A stretch of 5,804 nucleotides of DNA. Source: an uncultured Sphingorhabdus sp. (GTDB lineage Bacteria > Pseudomonadota > Alphaproteobacteria > Sphingomonadales > Sphingomonadaceae). Below the pieces are notes generated by a model. It worked only from the letters and a program-made list of their open reading frames with translations. It made no database searches and had not been told where the DNA came from. The translations under genes and the position numbers were made by a program. Within the stretch, counting starts at the first letter, position 1. Every line of letters starts with the position of its first letter. Location: contig CALMYW010000337.1 of assembly GCA_937873665.1 (NCBI GenBank), positions 1 to 5,804 of the forward strand, given 5' to 3'. This document shows positions 5,078 through 5,804 of this stretch, piece after piece.

Positions 5078-5605
5078 ATGAACATCGGTACTGTGAAACG
5101 CAACATGTCGGGCCAGCTGATCGGCTCGATCGCCACCATCGGCCTTGCTCTGACGATCGGCCTGCGCCCCGTCACCAGCAACAACCCCAAGGCCCCCAAG
5201 TTCGACATCGTCGCGCTCAATGCCCAGCGCCAGTGGGTCGTCGTCGGCGCGCTGTTCGAGCTCGCGATGAACGCCACCGGCGAAGTCTTCCACCAGGGCA
5301 AGATCGACGATCCGAGCATGGATCAGCCGCTCTACATCGCCATGTTCGCCAAGGGTGACGGCGAATACGCCATCGCCTGGCAGCGCCCCAAGCGCCGCAA
5401 CACCGAGATCGGCACCAGCGACTATCGCGACAGCGACCTGTTCGGTGCCGACGCCGGCGACGACGACGCTGGCGGCGACGGCCTCGGCGAAAGCACCGCG
5501 GCTCCGCCCAAGCGCAACGGCCGTCAGACCGCCAAGACCGACCAGGCCGCCACCGGCTCGGTCAACGACAGCGATCCCGCGCTCCCCCCGCTGGTCGACG
5601 CCTGA
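5078..5605 (+). CDS. DUF736 family protein with long acidic C-terminal extension, 175 aa
   Basis: The start is supported by a strong Shine-Dalgarno (GAGGAG, 5065-5070) seven bases upstream. Residues 1-105 carry the DUF736 pattern: MNIGTVKRNMSGQLIGSI, a LTIGLRPV strand, an APKFDIVAL strand (39-47), a core VVGALFELAM (55-64), the KIDDPSMDQPLYIAMF segment (75-90) and DGEYAIAWQRP (94-104). The usual domain ends there. Residues 118-175 add a disordered tail rich in Asp, Gly, Ala and Ser (GADAGDDDAGGDGLGE), then Lys/Thr and Pro/Asp/Leu. Molecular function is unknown for the family. Codon usage is more strongly GC-biased than in the upstream genes (nearly all GGC, CTC/CTG, GCC), which suggests higher expression or separate ancestry. 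It has its own leader and terminator, so it is probably an independent or separately processed unit. Confidence 0.92.
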   Translation: MNIGTVKRNMSGQLIGSIATIGLALTIGLRPVTSNNPKAPKFDIVALNAQRQWVVVGALFELAMNATGEVFHQGKIDDPSMDQPLYIAMFAKGDGEYAIAWQRPKRRNTEIGTSDYRDSDLFGADAGDDDAGGDGLGESTAAPPKRNGRQTAKTDQAATGSVNDSDPALPPLVDA

Positions 5606-5619
5606 CGGCCAGCACCCAC

Positions 5620-5648
5620 GCGATGGGGGCCAGCCAAGTCCCCATCGC
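5620..5648 (+). repeat. Hairpin after the DUF736 stop
   Basis: GCGATGGGG (5620-5628) pairs perfectly with CCCCATCGC (5640-5648), nine base pairs around an 11-base loop. It begins 14 bases after the stop codon and lacks a T-run. It may protect the 3' end of the message or act ahead of the true terminator downstream. Confidence 0.55.
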
Positions 5649-5689
5649 CATGCACACTGGCAGCGACACCTCCCGCGCGCCAGACCCCC

Positions 5690-5733
5690 GAGAGGCGGGC
5701 CGCCTTCGCCCCAAGGCCGCCCGCCTCTCTTTT
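5690..5733 (+). terminator. Strong intrinsic terminator after DUF736
   Basis: A 17-base arm (5690-5706, GAGAGGCGGGCCGCCTT) pairs with 5713-5729 with a single mismatch, around a 6-base loop. The stem is followed by TTTT (5730-5733). The stem is long and G+C-rich, and the only T-run adjoining it is on the plus side, fitting termination of the DUF736 transcript. Confidence 0.88.
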
Positions 5734-5755
5734 GCAGGCAGAACCTGGACTCAGA

Positions 5756-5783
5756 TTGACAAACGCGGCAAAATTGCTACATT
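5756..5783 (+). promoter_or_regulatory. Sigma70-like promoter reading out of the window
   Basis: A perfect TTGACA (5756-5761) is followed after 16 bases by TACATT (5778-5783); CATTAT (5780-5785) at 18 bases is an equal alternative. The spacer contains GCAA-AA-TTGC (5768-5777), a short inverted repeat placed as an operator would be. The site follows a strong terminator, so it would begin a new plus-strand unit whose first gene lies beyond 5804. Confidence 0.6.
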
Positions 5784-5804
5784 ATCGCACACCGAATGAT
5801 GCAC

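Noticed and set aside
4870..5358. Plus-strand ORF of 162 codons across the leader and DUF736 start
   Set aside because: His/Arg/Gln-rich shadow of the DUF736 gene in another frame.
5355..5759. Plus-strand ORF of 134 codons at the window end
   Set aside because: Pro/Ala/Thr/Arg low-complexity shadow of the DUF736 tail that runs through the terminator.
1..5804. CRISPR array, tRNA/rRNA, IS element or att site
   Set aside because: No regularly spaced direct repeats, no cloverleaf or rRNA segments, no transposase and no terminal inverted repeats were seen.

Overview
The window looks like accessory DNA from an alphaproteobacterial plasmid or integrative conjugative element, most likely from a sphingomonad. 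The evidence is a G+C-rich sequence (roughly 60% by eye) with C/G-ending codons, and short genes packed on one strand. Several belong to small families typical of alphaproteobacterial mobile elements: two DUF736 proteins, a DUF3768 protein, a thermonuclease-like lipoprotein and a protein of the kind called DUF6927. No replication, conjugation, integrase or IS gene is visible, so the element type is an inference.

Layout. Positions 59-4936 form one long plus-strand gene train, apparently an operon: an unknown 218 aa protein; a 195 aa DUF6927-like protein; a 71 aa small protein; an SNase-fold lipoprotein; a 134 aa protein with a DUF2829/Tad2-like domain; a disputed stretch (2436-2758); DUF3768; an unknown 112 aa protein; an unknown 253 aa protein; a divergent DUF736 protein; and a 69 aa protein. 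Junctions are very tight. Six 4-base ATGA stop/start overlaps (2035, 2436, 3305, 3640, 4398, 4727) imply translational coupling. A 141-base leader with two adjacent perfect hairpins and a G9 run separates this train from a canonical DUF736 gene (5078-5605). That gene is closed by a hairpin and a strong intrinsic terminator (5690-5733). A sigma70-like promoter at 5756-5783 then points out of the window.

The disputed stretch is the main puzzle. A plus-strand frame (2444-2737) has the codon usage of its neighbours but no start codon. The ATG expected from the ATGA pattern (2436) lies in another frame and stops after 20 codons. This suggests a one-base lesion, a sequencing error or recoding. A competing minus-strand ORF (2758-2264) has a promoter-like pair, a Shine-Dalgarno sequence and a start, but poorer codon usage.

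How the genes may work together is inference. The Tad2-like gene suggests a counter-defence function (Tad2 proteins sequester the Thoeris signal nucleotide), and the nuclease lipoprotein would act in the envelope. The other proteins have no established function, and their co-transcription with a probable anti-defence gene makes them candidates for establishment or host-interaction factors of the element.
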